This document shows, piece after piece, positions 49,967 to 61,716 of a stretch of 64,000 nucleotides of DNA. Made by a program: the position numbers and the translations under genes. The stretch is from NCBI RefSeq assembly GCF_008831285.2, contig NC_045144.1, positions 2,906,268 through 2,970,267 on the forward strand, written 5' to 3'. The first letter of the stretch is position 1. Every line of letters begins with the position of its first letter. This DNA is from Nymphaea colorata (Eukaryota > Streptophyta > Magnoliopsida > Nymphaeales > Nymphaeaceae). Below the pieces are notes generated by a model, which did not search any database, was not told where the DNA came from, and was given only the letters and a program-made list of their open reading frames with translations.

Positions 49967-50250
49967 CTATAGTAGATAGCCAGGCATTCAAACGGGCCCT
50001 AAGGCTGTGTTTAATAAACTAAGGATTTCAAATCATAAGTGATCTGAGATCCTTTGGGGAACTTAAATCCATGATTTTGAAGTCAAACATGGGGAGGTAA
50101 TCCATGAACTTGAGGTCACACAAGGGAAGGTATGGCCTCAAATTCATGGATCTAAAAACGCCAAGGATCTCAGATCACTTATGATTTGAAATCCTTAGTT
50201 TATTAAGCACAGCCTTAGGGCCCGTTTGAATGCCTGGCTATCTACTATAG
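49967..50250. mobile_element. Foldback MITE with 88-bp arms
   Basis: Left arm 49967-50054 and right arm 50163-50250 are inverted copies differing at about one base (GTGTTTAATAAAC versus GTGCTTAATAAAC). The centre also folds (AAATCCATG...CATGGATCT). The arms contain CAAACGGGCCCTAAGGCTGT, a motif seen at the ends of hAT-like MITEs. There is no coding sequence and no target-site duplication could be fixed. Confidence 0.85.
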
Positions 50251-50260
50251 TGGAAGAAAT

Positions 50261-50386
50261 CAAATTCAAATGTTAACAAATAAGGCCTCCTAGAGCCCCG
50301 CACGAGCCAATATATAGGTCCGTCAAATTCAAATGTTAACAAATAAGGCCTCCTAGAGCCCCGCACGAGCCAATATATAGGTCCGT
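50261..50386. repeat. Perfect 63-bp tandem duplication
   Basis: Units 50261-50323 and 50324-50386 are identical, beginning CAAATTCAAATGTTAACAAA. The duplication starts 10 bp from the right end of the foldback MITE. Confidence 0.95.
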
Positions 50387-50511
50387 CACTAGCTCAAACC
50401 TCCATGCAGCTCAGCCATGATGTACGGTGCTTTCTACTTGAATAATCATTCGAAGTAAATTGTCTTCAAGAGCAAGAAATTTCTGACTCAGCCAACATAG
50501 CTATATATATT

Positions 50512-50523
50512 CTTTTAAGTTTA

Positions 50524-50563
<40 letters not shown>

Positions 50564-50569
50564 TAAAAG
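50512..50569. repeat. AT-rich perfect hairpin
   Basis: CTTTTAAGTTTATAT and its complement ATATAAACTTAAAAG enclose a (TA)n core. Small foldback or palindrome-prone site. Confidence 0.8.
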
Positions 50570-51714
50570 CTTTATAAAATATTTAAAAAAATATAGATGG
50601 ATTTGGTCATTACTTATGTTTCACAAGAATTGAACTTTTCGTGTTAGCTTTAACTAGCTGATGAAGAGGTGGACGAGGCTGTTGTTCCCTTGCACCTATC
50701 TCCATTTTTTGTCTATCACAAGCTCTAAAAAGCGATGCATGCGTGACGTTCAACATGCTGGGGCTGTGGTTTTAATTAATTGAAGACTTGGATTTCATCC
50801 TAGAGGCCTTCGTAGGGGTTGTGGTTTGTGTTTATGTCCTCATGGTGCCTACTGGCACAAACCATATGACTCGACTTAGGTACAGCTTCACACTCACAGA
50901 AAGTTGCCCACACGGGTCCACATGTGGCTCAACCACTGCTAACACGCTATAAAGCTTAATCTCCTTTGATAAGTTTTGATTATAAATGCGTACAGTCTAG
51001 GTCTATGGATTTAAGATTAGAACTCCCTTTTCTAATTAGAAATCAAACTTTCAGAGCAGTTAAGTTCAATAGTAAATTTTAAGCCCCACTTAAGATCTTC
51101 AGTTCCATGAACTTTGAATTTTAGCTTAAAATTTTTTGTGAGCACATGAGCAACGACATACTACATCTAAGAGGAAAATTAAACAGAGGCCCTTTTTAGC
51201 ATTACAAATGAGCTAAAACTGATAGAAATGTTAATAACTTTTCTACTGTAGCGGGTTTCATTTCAACCTTGCTTAATGTACCATGAGTGTGACCATTGAC
51301 AGAACCAGCCCAAAGACCAATACTGGTTCCCATGGAAAGAAAAGAGGCTCGACATGTGTGACCCAAAAACTTTCATTTTGCAGCAGGGAATTGAACGAAG
51401 TCCAAAATAAAACCCTTAGCGTCCCTATTTTCCTTTTTCACAAAAGAAGAACTCTGTTTCTCTGTTGGTGGGTATATGAATTGAACTAGCGAATCAATGT
51501 AGCCACAGATACAAAACAAGTTACCGAGGGATATATCTAAGAAATTCCCCAAAGCAAATCTTTACTTCCCAGTGAAGGAGGGTGCGAGCGTCGTCCACAG
51601 TGGCCGTGGTAGGTGGGTCGCCCTGCTTCCTTGCCTGCGGTAGCAAAGGGGGAAGGGAAAGGGGGAAGGAGAAAAGAAAAATATGGGTGAACAAAAAAAA
51701 AGGTTAACCTTCAC
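50570..51714. other. Intergenic, no feature seen
   Basis: Mixed-composition sequence with no recognisable gene or repeat. A purine-rich AAAGGGGGAAGG stretch lies near 51,645-51,670. Confidence 0.45.
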
Positions 51715-52090
51715 TGTCTGGATGAGAAACCGTCAGTGACAACACTTTCACGGACCGCAAAGATACACCATCACTAAAAAGAGGGAATATCGTTACTGAT
51801 TCTCCCAATAATTAGTGACGCAGGAGGAGTTTGTCAGTGATATTCCTAATAATGGATTGTCCCAACCGTCTGTAAAAATTGAGTTTCAACACAGTACGAA
51901 CGTGACAACTGGCCGTCAGTAAATATGAGATCTTTACTAACGAAAATATAAATGTTTTTTGATGACCTTCCGGCACCATCACTAAAAAAAGCTATTTACT
52001 GGCAGCTCTTGGACTTCGTCAGTCAAACTTTCTTTAACAGCACTTGTAAAAAGCTAATTCATCCATATGTTGCCACTTCGTCAGTTAAAC
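51715..52090. mobile_element. Possible CACTA subterminal repeat region
   Basis: Many short motifs of the form CCGTCAGTGA, CCATCACTAAAAA, CCGTCAGTAAAT and CGTCAGTTAAAC occur in both orientations within 370 bp. Such clusters are typical of CACTA transposon ends. They could belong to the TNP2 remnant at 48.5-49.7 kb or to another element. No CACTA terminus was found. Confidence 0.4.
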
Positions 52091-53595
52091 TCTCTATGGA
52101 TTAAATAAACTCCATAGATAGGGAAATTAACTTTTTTATATTCATATTAATTTTATAATAACCCACTTAACAAATGATCCGCTTCCTTCTCATCTACTAT
52201 GCCCATATGATGGGCATGACTCATGGCCATAACCCGACATATTCTTGTTCAGGTTTAGTTAGGGATGTCAATATATCTTATTTAGATTGGATATTCAATC
52301 GAGCTGATGTGAAAAAATCAGTTATGAAAAAAATTTAATATTCGATTAAAAAATCAGATCACATTCAGATTTAAGAAATGATATCTGATCATATTTGGGT
52401 TCGGATTCTAAGATACATAAATATCCGATTCAATTTGGATATGGATTCTGATTGGATTTATTTTTAAACAAATATCTTATATCTAATGCTTTTACATTTT
52501 GGAAATTGGAAAAATTCGGTTCAAAATTCAGATTCGGATAGTAAAAACTGGATTTTGGATTTGATTTCAAATGTGACATTTTTTTCAAATCCTAATATAT
52601 GAATATCTCAAGAAGTGCATATGGTTAAGGGTATATCCAACTGGAATTCAATCTGTTGACATCCTTAGGTTTAGTGTTTACCATGGGGATGAGAGTTTGT
52701 GGGACATTCTAGGGCTTACACATCTGATTAAAATGATGAAAGCACATTTTGCTTGCCATAGTCGATTTTGATTGCCATAGATTTGGCACAGAACTACCTA
52801 ATTTACGGACATTGGCTGGTTTATCGTCATGTTGATTTCCTGATTATGGTAAGTGTGGTTGAGGACATTGCTGCAGGTTATTAGCTTCAGAAAAAGCACG
52901 ACAATGTGAAGTAAAGCCGTGGTTATTTCCACTCCCATTGTTATGACAGCCACATCTTTTTTTTTTTTTTTTTTTTTTTCAATCTTTGGGTATAAAATGC
53001 CACATTTTTTTTTTCAATCTTTGGGTATAAAATGCCACATTTTGGCTGGCGGTGGTGCTAATAGGAATCGTTTTTTTTTTTATGAGAAAATTTAGTTGTA
53101 CCAAAAGATGCATTGGACGCTACAGGATGAACTTCGAAGATAGACTGGAACAGGCTTTCATGCCATAACAAGAAACAGAGCCAATATTAAAAAATAATAT
53201 CTTGTCGTAATGGAAAATAATAATAAAATCGACTGTTTCTAGGAACTTAATATTAACAAACATAATTTAATTTCCTTGACTCATAAGCTCTAATCTAGGC
53301 ATAACAAATTTTGTGTGTGTTTTTTTATTCCTCCTTTTTTGAACATTCATCTATGTGATTAAGGTCAAGCTTCTATCTAATGATACAAGTTTGTATATGT
53401 CTTTACTTTCAAACCAACTTATTTTTTTTTAAACTATTGGGCATATATTTTTTTATTTTTAAAACAGTTTACATTGCTCTAAATTTGTGGATCACTACAA
53501 ACTTTACTTGGGCGATGGCTCCCAAAAGGATAACTCCTGAAACCTGATAATTAGAACTAGTTTAGAAACAAATATTTTAATAAATGAAAAATTAT
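52091..53595. other. Intergenic with diverged ATCCGA/GATAT repeat
   Basis: From 52,260 to 52,670 there is a repeat-like stretch of GGATATTCAATC, ATCTGATC and ATCCGATTC words. A 35-bp tandem duplication with T runs lies at 52,971-53,040. No gene was seen. Confidence 0.45.
52971..53040. repeat. 35-bp tandem duplication
   Basis: Two copies of TTTTTTTTTCAATCTTTGGG continuing TATAAAATGCCACA, at 35-bp spacing. Confidence 0.85.
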
Positions 53596-53830
53596 TTAAA
53601 GGGGGTTGGTCCAATGGGATTGAAAAGGGCTGGCAAGCGACCAGCCTTCAGTTCCATTACCCGATGGTTAATTTTCTGTGCTGCAAACGAGGGCTATGAC
53701 ACACAAGTTAAAGCATGGCAGGAGTGACATCTTAAGGCACCTAGGTAGGCCCTGTACCATGAGTGATGAAGGGTTGGATCGGGACTTCGTTTTTTTTCGG
53801 GCAGTAGGTCAAACCTCGCTCACCTGAAGA
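53596..53830 (+). mobile_element. Diverged SINE-like copy
   Basis: It shares the layout of the SINE at 54,480-54,727: an A-box-like TTGGTCCAATGGG, a B-box-like CCTTCAGTTCCATTAC, GCATGGCAGGAGTGACATC in the middle (versus GCACAGCAGGAGTGTCATC), and a final CGGGCAGTAGGTCAAACCTC block. There is no poly-A tail or target duplication, so it is older. Confidence 0.4.
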
Positions 53831-54479
53831 GAAGATAGCTAAAATAAAGAGATCTAAGAATATTAGAAGGATCTGAAAAACAACGCCTTTGCACTCTTGA
53901 CGGTTTTACACAATCAAATTAGTTTGCCATCTATGATCTATTTAATTTGTACCAAATAGAGCCCAGTACAGCAAAAAATGACAAAAAAAAAGGGTAAATA
54001 GGAGACACAATATCTTGTCTAGAAGTTTTGAGTTTTTCACATTTTGAATCTTTTAACTGTCCACAATTACCAAAATCAACCAGAATTGTAAATCTCATCC
54101 TTCTCATCTATGACTGCTCAACTTTACTTTAACTGCACTTATTCTCTTTCCTACACTTAGTGTGAAGGTGGTGGTTCCTATATTTTTGTTGTACTGCAGG
54201 TAATAATAATGTCAATTATATATGTCAAGGGAAGAGGAGCTGAACTAGTACTGCCGACTCTATTGGCAAATAATTTCATTTTGGACCCCTTGGGTTACGG
54301 GAGTATGCAAGGACGCCAAAAGATTAAAATGAATATAGTTTTATTGAAATCGGGTATACATCATATGACACATGAAAGTTCAAATGGGTAAGCTCAAAAC
54401 CAGTACCACTAAAAGGAAAGCTGACTTATCGACAAAGTAGACCTAGTAAACTAATTTGGAACGCTCAACGGAATGGCAG

Positions 54480-54727
54480 GGTTAGTTCATAAGGTGGTTG
54501 GCACAATGGGCAAGGTGAGGTTGGTAGGCAGCCATTCAATTTCAAACTCTCATAGCATCAATTTTTTGTATTGTAAAAAGGAGAACATATATGCAAACTG
54601 AAGCACAGCAGGAGTGTCATCCAAGGTACTGAAAGCAACTCTATAGAGATGGGGAGAAGGAGAAGGACTTCAGCCTTTACTTGGGTGGTAGAATTTCCTC
54701 TCGGCCAATCATCTAAAAAAAAAAAAA
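54480..54727 (+). mobile_element. SINE with poly-A tail and target-site duplication
   Basis: A ~248-bp element ending in 15 A's (54713-54727). It is flanked by a 10-bp near-perfect duplication, GGAATGGCAG at 54470-54479 and GGAATGGTAG at 54728-54737. The head has A-box-like TTGGCACAATGGG and B-box-like TTTCAAACTCTC, as in tRNA-derived SINEs transcribed by RNA polymerase III. It has no coding capacity. Confidence 0.65.
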
Positions 54728-54737
54728 GGAATGGTAG

Positions 54738-56376
54738 CGATAAAGCATTTTCCAACAGCCTCATATGCTCTTAGAAAAGGAAAAGAAAGAGAAATGATGA
54801 ATAAGCTGATAGAGACCAAACTATAGAAAGCGCTAAATAATGGTCCTTTGTTCTTGGCGCTTTTAAGCTTGTGAATATTACAGAATATTTAAAAGGAACA
54901 AAAGCCAGCCACAGATACAAATAGTCGGATGATGACTTCAACTTTATGGCTTCTATGTTTGCTGCAATTTGCGTGGGTCATGAGCAAGTCTTGCATGATT
55001 TTCCATGAAAAATTAGGCCATGATTTTGTAACCACAAGAGCAAACCCCTTTTCCCAGATTCCAACATGGTCTAGAGGAGAAAAGCGAGGAAATTTCTTTG
55101 CCACTGGACAAAGCAACAGAGGTCGAGTATAGATTCCTCTCTCTTAGAGTCAAACAAATATATTTTCCCTCTCTTTTTTTATCAAACTTTCCCCTCTTTT
55201 TAGATATAGTTTTATCATGCTCATCGTAACCAATTAGTAGTACTTTAAAATAGTTTGCCTTTTGATTTATGCCTAAACAAGGCTTTCTAAAAAGTCTTAT
55301 TTAGGAAGTTTTCTTACGGAGATGTTTACTGCAATATTAACAACTTCAATCCAAAAATTCTTCTGAATTATTATGCTTTCAATGATTTCATTTGGTTCTG
55401 GTCGTTTTTGTAGCTGCTAACTATGTTTTAGCTTTGCGTTTCCTATAGTAGTTCTAAAATTTATTTGATGGAAACTCCCTAATTCATTCTACTATCAAGA
55501 ATTTTTAATTTGAACTCTTATTTTTTGTGTATGATACTTAAATTATAAGGAAGGTTTTTGTCATATGAATAATATAATTATTCATAAAAAAAATAACACA
55601 TACTTCTTATCATTATGAGACTCGCCGTGGGTATTGTCAATAAATACGTCCCGAAACCATCTCAAATTGACATTTTGTCGTTCATTAAAGGTCTGAAAAT
55701 AGCAGTCTATGAAACTTTTCAACATGGATTTTCACATATTTTTTATTCATCATTGATATTTGGCAGCACTATCACAATCTTCTTAGTTTTGTTTCACTTA
55801 AAACTTTTATAATTTAATTGACCAACTCTTAACCATCAACGCCTTTATATTATTTATATTAAAGGCCTGCTTTTGTGTGGATTGATCTCAGCGGAAAACC
55901 TTTATTGAAACCATTTTCTGCATGATCTCATATTCATCATTGTTGAAGTGACTTGCATATCCCTTTTTAGCTCTCATCTGCTTTATCTCACATTCATCTT
56001 TGTTGAAGTGACTTGCATATCCCTTTTTGTGCAACATTTAAATGGCTTTCTGCCCAATCAAGAATATAAATAACTATATATCCTAGTTTAATTCACTTAT
56101 TTTTGTCCTCACAACAACGACTTTATTGCCTTCAATTATTTGACATCTTCTATCTCTTATCCTTAACTTTGATTGGATTTATTCATCCAACCTTTGAAAA
56201 AAACCAATTGTCAATGTTATAGTTGCTACAACTATTGTATAGACATTAAATATCACGTGATTCTTGATAAACATTTAAGCATGAAAAGAACAAATGATCA
56301 TTTTGTTTGGAATTTACCTCATTATGCTTAGACAAATTACAAGTATTTTAAAAATGATCTTGAATTGCAGTAGAAC
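54738..56376. other. Intergenic, no gene seen
   Basis: AT-rich. Contains a 60-bp two-copy repeat at 55,925-56,028 and otherwise nothing recognisable. Confidence 0.45.
55925..56028. repeat. 60-bp-period duplication
   Basis: ATCTCA(T/C)ATTCATC followed by TTGTTGAAGTGACTTGCATA recurs with a 60-bp shift. The second copy is truncated at 44 bp. Confidence 0.8.
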
Positions 56377-56526
56377 AGGATTGTCGAGAAAATTTGGTCA
56401 CTTAGATGTTCTATTTCATAGGAATTCATTGACTACAGAGTAAGAATTTACAATGGAAAACCTCCTGTTCATTGTAAGATCACCAAAGAGAATGTTGGTC
56501 ACAAAGTTGGAGAGTTTGCTGGCAAC
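56377..56526 (+). pseudogene. rps19: Mitochondrial-type ribosomal protein S19 fragment
   Basis: The plus frame reads EKIWSLRCSIS, a TAG at 56419-56421, then EFIDYRVRIYNGKPPVHCKI and TKENVGHKVGEFA. This matches the C-terminal half of plant mitochondrial S19 (KIW.RRS.I..EFVD..VRIYNGK...CKIT...VGHK.GEFA) better than the plastid protein. The N-terminus and the basic C-terminal tail are missing and the stop is in frame. It is therefore a decayed nuclear copy of mitochondrial origin, either an organelle DNA insertion or a dead transferred gene. A CAG acceptor-like site lies at 56,368-56,370. Confidence 0.7.
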
Positions 56527-58167
56527 GTACACTTTTTTTTGGGTTGTGTACTACGTCCCAGTGGGAAATGCATTTGGACGTGCAACCTGTTGACTTATTC
56601 AAGGCTTTTTTGCTCAAAATTGTATTCCCTTGTTATATCTTGAGCTCAAAATTGTTATGCTTCTTCCTTGCCCCTTCGATGGTCTTTGAGGTTAATTTGC
56701 CAGCTATTCCATATTGTATCATTTGAAACCTTTTCTCTTTTCAACATTTAGATGAGATTGTAATGTTTGTTTGAAATTCTTTGGCTCAAACTTGGATATC
56801 TATCTTTCATGTGATTTTAAAGAACTTATTAGTCCATGCATTAATAATATAGATAAATATTTTGTTTTTTAAATTGAGCAGCTACATAATTCTATTTAGA
56901 CTGTAAGCTGTGTAAATCATTTTCAATAATATTTATATATTTGATATTATCATCAAAACTTCTAATTTAATTTATAATTTTTGCAACCTATGAAAAAAAA
57001 ATTATGCATTTGTTTGTCCTCCTATTCGTCTACAATATATCAAATTCTCTCCCAAGAAATAGGTGTTTGATTGGTATGATACTATAATGACATTTAATTT
57101 TTTTAAGACAGTTCGTGCTTCTTTGCTTTAGGTGCATTCATGAAATGAGAAAGGATCGATTCATTTAACCTGGTTAGATGTGATATGAGCAAAATTTTCA
57201 TTTAGAAAGTATTTTTAAAATCCTAGCTTTTATCATCACTTATTAGTACGTGATTGAACAAAATGCAGGCATAGGTTTAGTAGCTCTTCATGTTATAGAA
57301 TTGTGGAAACATATACCTTTCTTAGGCAAAACTATTGAAATAATAGAAGTATTGTGAGGAAATAATTGGAAAAGGTAGAATTTGGTAAAATAATGAATGA
57401 TATTGTTTTAAAAAAATATATAAAATTAATCAATTTGAGAACAGGAGGAGGAATTGTAGAAAGAGTAGTGAACTTTTTTATTTTTATTTTATTTCAATTT
57501 CTCAGTCGATAGCGAAAAGGCCTTCATATATGTCTATATGCCGGGTGGAGTCCAAGGTTCTTATATCATTTCCGGATGCCTAGGAATTCACAATTTCTAA
57601 TTGCATTTTATAATTGTGTTTGTGTATTAGTAATCAAAGTAGTTGTCCAACTTCTTGACCAAGTTTTTTTTGGTCAACAACTAGATACGGCTGTGTTATT
57701 TCTACCTAACTTGTACTTAAATTATGATACACAAACAAATTGCTTCAAGATACTGGAGATACGTCAAAGTTCTCTAAGGTTACGTCTGATCTAAAAAGTG
57801 TGTTTTGGGAGATCCTGATCTCAGTAGTATTGATTATAGGGCCGGATTTCTTTTATTTTTTTGAGAGGAGGGAGGAGGTGGGCAGCTTCGGATCTTAAAT
57901 CCATGGATCTGCGGATCTCAGATCCACGTTGAAACAAACATAACCTAACCTAAAGGAAAACAGAAGGTGCATCAACTTGGTAGATCGAACAACCGACTCT
58001 CCTGACCTAGAGAATATTCCTAGAATTATTGAAACTACAAGAAAAAAAAGAGAGAGAGAGAGATTTGAATTAGTCAACAAATTCCAATAATGTTTTCCAC
58101 CAATAATCATCAAGAGCTACACATATACTTCTAGATTTCTTTCATAAAAAAATGTTGTATTTTTTGT
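56527..58167. other. Intergenic, no feature seen
   Basis: AT-rich sequence without a recognisable gene. A GATCTCAG/ATCCATGGATC-rich patch (57,810-57,930) faintly resembles the arms of the foldback MITE at 49,967. Confidence 0.4.
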
Positions 58168-58241
58168 ACAATATTTGAAAACTTGCATAACTGTCCAAAA
58201 TACTACAATATTTGAAAACTTGCATAACTGTCCAAAATACT
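58168..58241. repeat. Perfect 37-bp tandem duplication
   Basis: Units 58168-58204 and 58205-58241 are identical, beginning ACAATATTTGAAAACTTGCA. Confidence 0.95.
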
Positions 58242-59293
58242 CCTTGAGGTCCTCCCAACTCACAAAAACAAGTTGATGGCGTCTATGGTTGTTGTCACCA
58301 GATCATAGAAGGAGCCCATGAGTAACCAGTTGTTGATATACTAAATGTGTTAGAATCAACAAAGCGTTCATTTGCAAAGTTGGGGTCCAGAAGGTTCCCA
58401 GAATATTGCACCAATTAAAGATGCTAGAAACCCTAACAATGAAAACATAATCATTCATTCACAAACTTTTTATTTGTTCTTGAAAGAAAATATTTTCATC
58501 CCTATTCTTAAGACTGAAGTCAATACGTCGAAGGTTTATTTCATTATGAGGTAGTGAACTTCTATAAAAATGTTTGTAGGTACCGAATCCAACTGAGAAA
58601 GAAAAGGAGTTCCTTTGGCTTCAACAACATGCATTTGTTGTTTTTCTCTACCGCTTCTCCTTTTTATATATTTTTCTGATCTTCAGTCTTTCTTTACATT
58701 GGATCAAATCTAGAATGTTTTTATGGGTTGTGCATATCATAGCAGGGTTCCAACATTTTTCAGCCTGCATAAAATTGAAGATCAACAACCTCTGATTTTT
58801 CACCTCATCTTTTCATTCGAGGCCTTCATCAACACATAGTAGTCAGCTAAGGAAAAGTCATTGTAGATAAACTTCTAACTAGGATCATGTAGGGTAGATA
58901 ACGCTCCATCTTTTAACGTTGAATGTGAATTAGTCGTGCATATATTTCAGAGCATAGAAGTTTTGGCGATTAGATGTGAAATTAAGAGGTCGGAGTGAAC
59001 AAACCAGATCATCAATCATTTCTATTTCTAACTCTTTTCTAAATGCACACAGACTATTTCGTCCAAGAAGAAAAATCAAAACTCTTAATAGATTATCAAA
59101 GAATTTCTGTGCAATATGATCTTATAAATGTGAACTTAAGAGTGATTTCATAAGAAAATATATTAAGTACCAGTCAATCATTTATTGAGATTAAATGAAT
59201 TCTTTTGATCAGAAAAGGATGGGCCGTTATAACATCAAGTTTTTTATGGTAGAACATCGATATATTCATAGGAACAACTTGAACTAAAGCATG

Positions 59294-59296
<3 letters not shown>
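58242..59296. other. Intergenic, no feature seen
   Basis: Nothing recognisable on either strand. Confidence 0.45.

Positions 59297-59351
<55 letters not shown>
59297..59351. repeat. (TA)n microsatellite
   Basis: Uninterrupted TA run of about 27 units. Confidence 0.95.
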
Positions 59352-59354
<3 letters not shown>

Positions 59355-59715
59355 CAGTCAGCTATCTTTGTGGCCATATCATTATTTTTTATTTTGTATT
59401 GCTAAAGATGCATTTGTGATTGTTAGTTGCTTGGCCATGGTTTTTAGCAATGGAATGCTCCTTTTGTGATCATTTTTAATAACACAAATAATGAATTACT
59501 ACTCGGCAATGGAGGTAGCAGACTGATTTCAATTTTCTGATATATATGTATATATATATATATTTTTAAATATATATATATATATATTTACATTTATTTA
59601 TTTAATTATACACACACATATATATTTTAGTATGCATCTTGTCCGAAAATAATTTTTAACAAGAATTTAAGTAATCTGATTTTTTGTCTTTGACTTAAGT
59701 GGTCTAGATATTCCA

Positions 59716-59815
<100 letters not shown>

Positions 59816-59828
59816 GCAACGTTGAGTA

Positions 59829-60939
59829 TGTTTGATTCCACTCTTCCATCAACTACTTTTTCGCCTCATTTATTATTCCACGGTGTCTGTCGGATGAAGG
59901 AAAAGACAAAAACAGTTGTCTAAAGTATCTGAAACAGTAGTTGCCAAGATCTACTGCCGTTATGCATGTATAGTTGAGTACATTTGATCTATATTGCTAA
60001 CTACTATTCAAAAAAAAAAACATAAACCCCATTTTGATCTTAGAAAGAAAATAAAAATGTTGGGTTTAAACAATAAACGATTGCAGAAACTAATTCAAGG
60101 AAGCACTGTTTGATTCCACTCTTCCATCAACTACTTTTTCGCCTCATTTATTATTCCACGGTGTCTGTCGGATGAAGGAAAAGACAAAAACAGTTGTCTA
60201 AAGTATCTGAAACAGTAGTTGCCAAGATCTACTGCCGTTATGCATGTATAGTTGAGTACATTTGATCTATATTGCTAACTACTATTCAAAAAAAAAAACA
60301 TAAACCCCATTTTGATCTTAGAAAGAAAATAAAAATGTTGGGTTTAAACAATAAACGATTGCAGAAACTAATTCAAGGAAGCACTGTTTGATTCTATCCT
60401 TCCATCAACTACTTTTTCGCCTCATTTATTATTCCACGGTGTCTGTCGGATGAAAGAAAAGACAAAAACAGTTGTCTAAAGTATCTGAAACAGTAGTTGC
60501 CAAGATCTACTGCCGTTATGCATGTATAGTTGAGTACATTTGATATATATTGCTAACTACTATTCAAAAAAAAAAAAAAAAACATAAACCCCATTTTGAT
60601 CGTAGAAAGAAAATAAAAATGTTGGGTTTAAACAATAAACGATTGCAGAAACTAATTCAAGGAAGCACTGTTTGATTCCACCCTTCCATCAACTACTTTT
60701 TCGCCTCATTTATTATTCCACAGTGTCTGTCGGATGAAGGAAAAGACAAAAACAGTTGTCTAAAGTATCTGAAACAGTAGTTGCCAAGATCTACTGCCGT
60801 TATCCATGTATAGTTGAGTACATTTGATCCATATTGCTAACTACTATTCAAAAAAAAAAAAAACATAAACCCCATTTTGATCGTAAAAAGAAAATAAAAA
60901 TGTTGGGTTTAAACAATAAACGATTGCAGAAACTAATTC
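59829..60939. repeat. Four-copy tandem repeat, 278-284 bp unit
   Basis: Units 59829-60106, 60107-60384, 60385-60668 and 60669-60939 each begin TGTTTGATTC. The first two appear identical. The third differs by a few substitutions and a longer A run, and the fourth by a few more. The array ends 14 bases short of a full unit. It lies 17 bp after a 97-bp CT/AT microsatellite and ~300 bp upstream of the proline-rich protein gene. No reading frame is conserved. Confidence 0.95.
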
Positions 60940-61242
60940 GCACTGGAAGTCCGCATGCAATATCTCAATACACGGTGGAGGAATAATTGTAGAACGGGTT
61001 GAAAAGGTTAAGAATTTGGCTTAATGTGGACCCATATTCCTTCCTATTGCAATTCACCATTATTGGGGTCAAACTAGTTGTCCTAATCCACTCTACGTTA
61101 CAGCCCACCTCACATGTGCCCATTACCCCTTCTTTAACTTCCTACCCACGGCAGCTGAACCTGAAAGAGATCCACTTCTCTAGCTACTTCTTCTTCCTCA
61201 AGCTCTTTCACAGGAGGGCTGTAGCACAATTTCGCCCCCAAA

Positions 61243-61716
61243 ATGAGTGGGCTTCTCAGGTGGAACAGGAGTTCCTGGTTGTTGCTTCTTGTGTTTCTAT
61301 TTGTTGCCTCACGGAGATTCACCACGGAGGGTGCAGTCACAGAGAAGCTTGACGGCTCCCCATCACCTCCGGCAGTCTTGAAGCCTGACTGCGTCCCCTG
61401 CTCCGGCTGCGAAAATCCCTGTGGACAAGTTTCACCTCCACCGCCGCCACCGCCTCCACCGCCACCAAAGAAACCAACCTCTTATTGCCCGCCGCCGCCG
61501 CCGCCGCCGCCGTCTTGCTGTTACCAGTTCCCGCAGACGTCTTGCTGTTACCAGTTCGCGCAGCCGTCTTGCTGTTACCAGTTCACGGAGCCGGGTTCGT
61601 TGTACCCCTATAAACAGTATGACTACATGTTTGGTGGTTCACAAAGGCAGGTGCGGGGACTGCCTCTGGCCATGGTATTATTGATCGTCTCCTTCTTGTC
61701 ATATTTGTGCATGTAG
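61243..61716 (+). CDS. Small secreted proline-rich (extensin-like) cell-wall protein
   Basis: An intronless 157-codon gene. Residues ~11-30 form a signal peptide (SWLLLLVFLFVASRRFTTEG). A Cys pattern KPDCVPCSGCENPCG (48-61) is followed by proline blocks SPPPPPPPPPPP (64-75) and CPPPPPPPP (82-90), likely sites of hydroxyproline O-glycosylation. Three 9-residue repeats SCCYQFxxx follow (91-117). The C-terminus GLPLAMVLLIVSFLSYLCM is hydrophobic, like a GPI-anchor signal. The protein would sit in the wall or at the plasma membrane surface. It resembles plant hydroxyproline-rich glycoproteins with a CxxC...C head. I start at the only upstream ATG, which gives a good signal peptide. No clear TATA box was found. 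Exact family membership is uncertain. Confidence 0.8.
   Translation: MSGLLRWNRSSWLLLLVFLFVASRRFTTEGAVTEKLDGSPSPPAVLKPDCVPCSGCENPCGQVSPPPPPPPPPPPKKPTSYCPPPPPPPPSCCYQFPQTSCCYQFAQPSCCYQFTEPGSLYPYKQYDYMFGGSQRQVRGLPLAMVLLIVSFLSYLCM

Noticed and set aside
54209-54391. 60-codon frame after CTGCAGGTAATAATA
   Set aside because: No recognisable family, no neighbouring exons, short.
58030-58064. ACTACAAGAAAAAAAAGAG, resembling a CACTA terminus
   Set aside because: The leading C of CACTA is absent, there is no matching inverted end, and it runs into a GA repeat.
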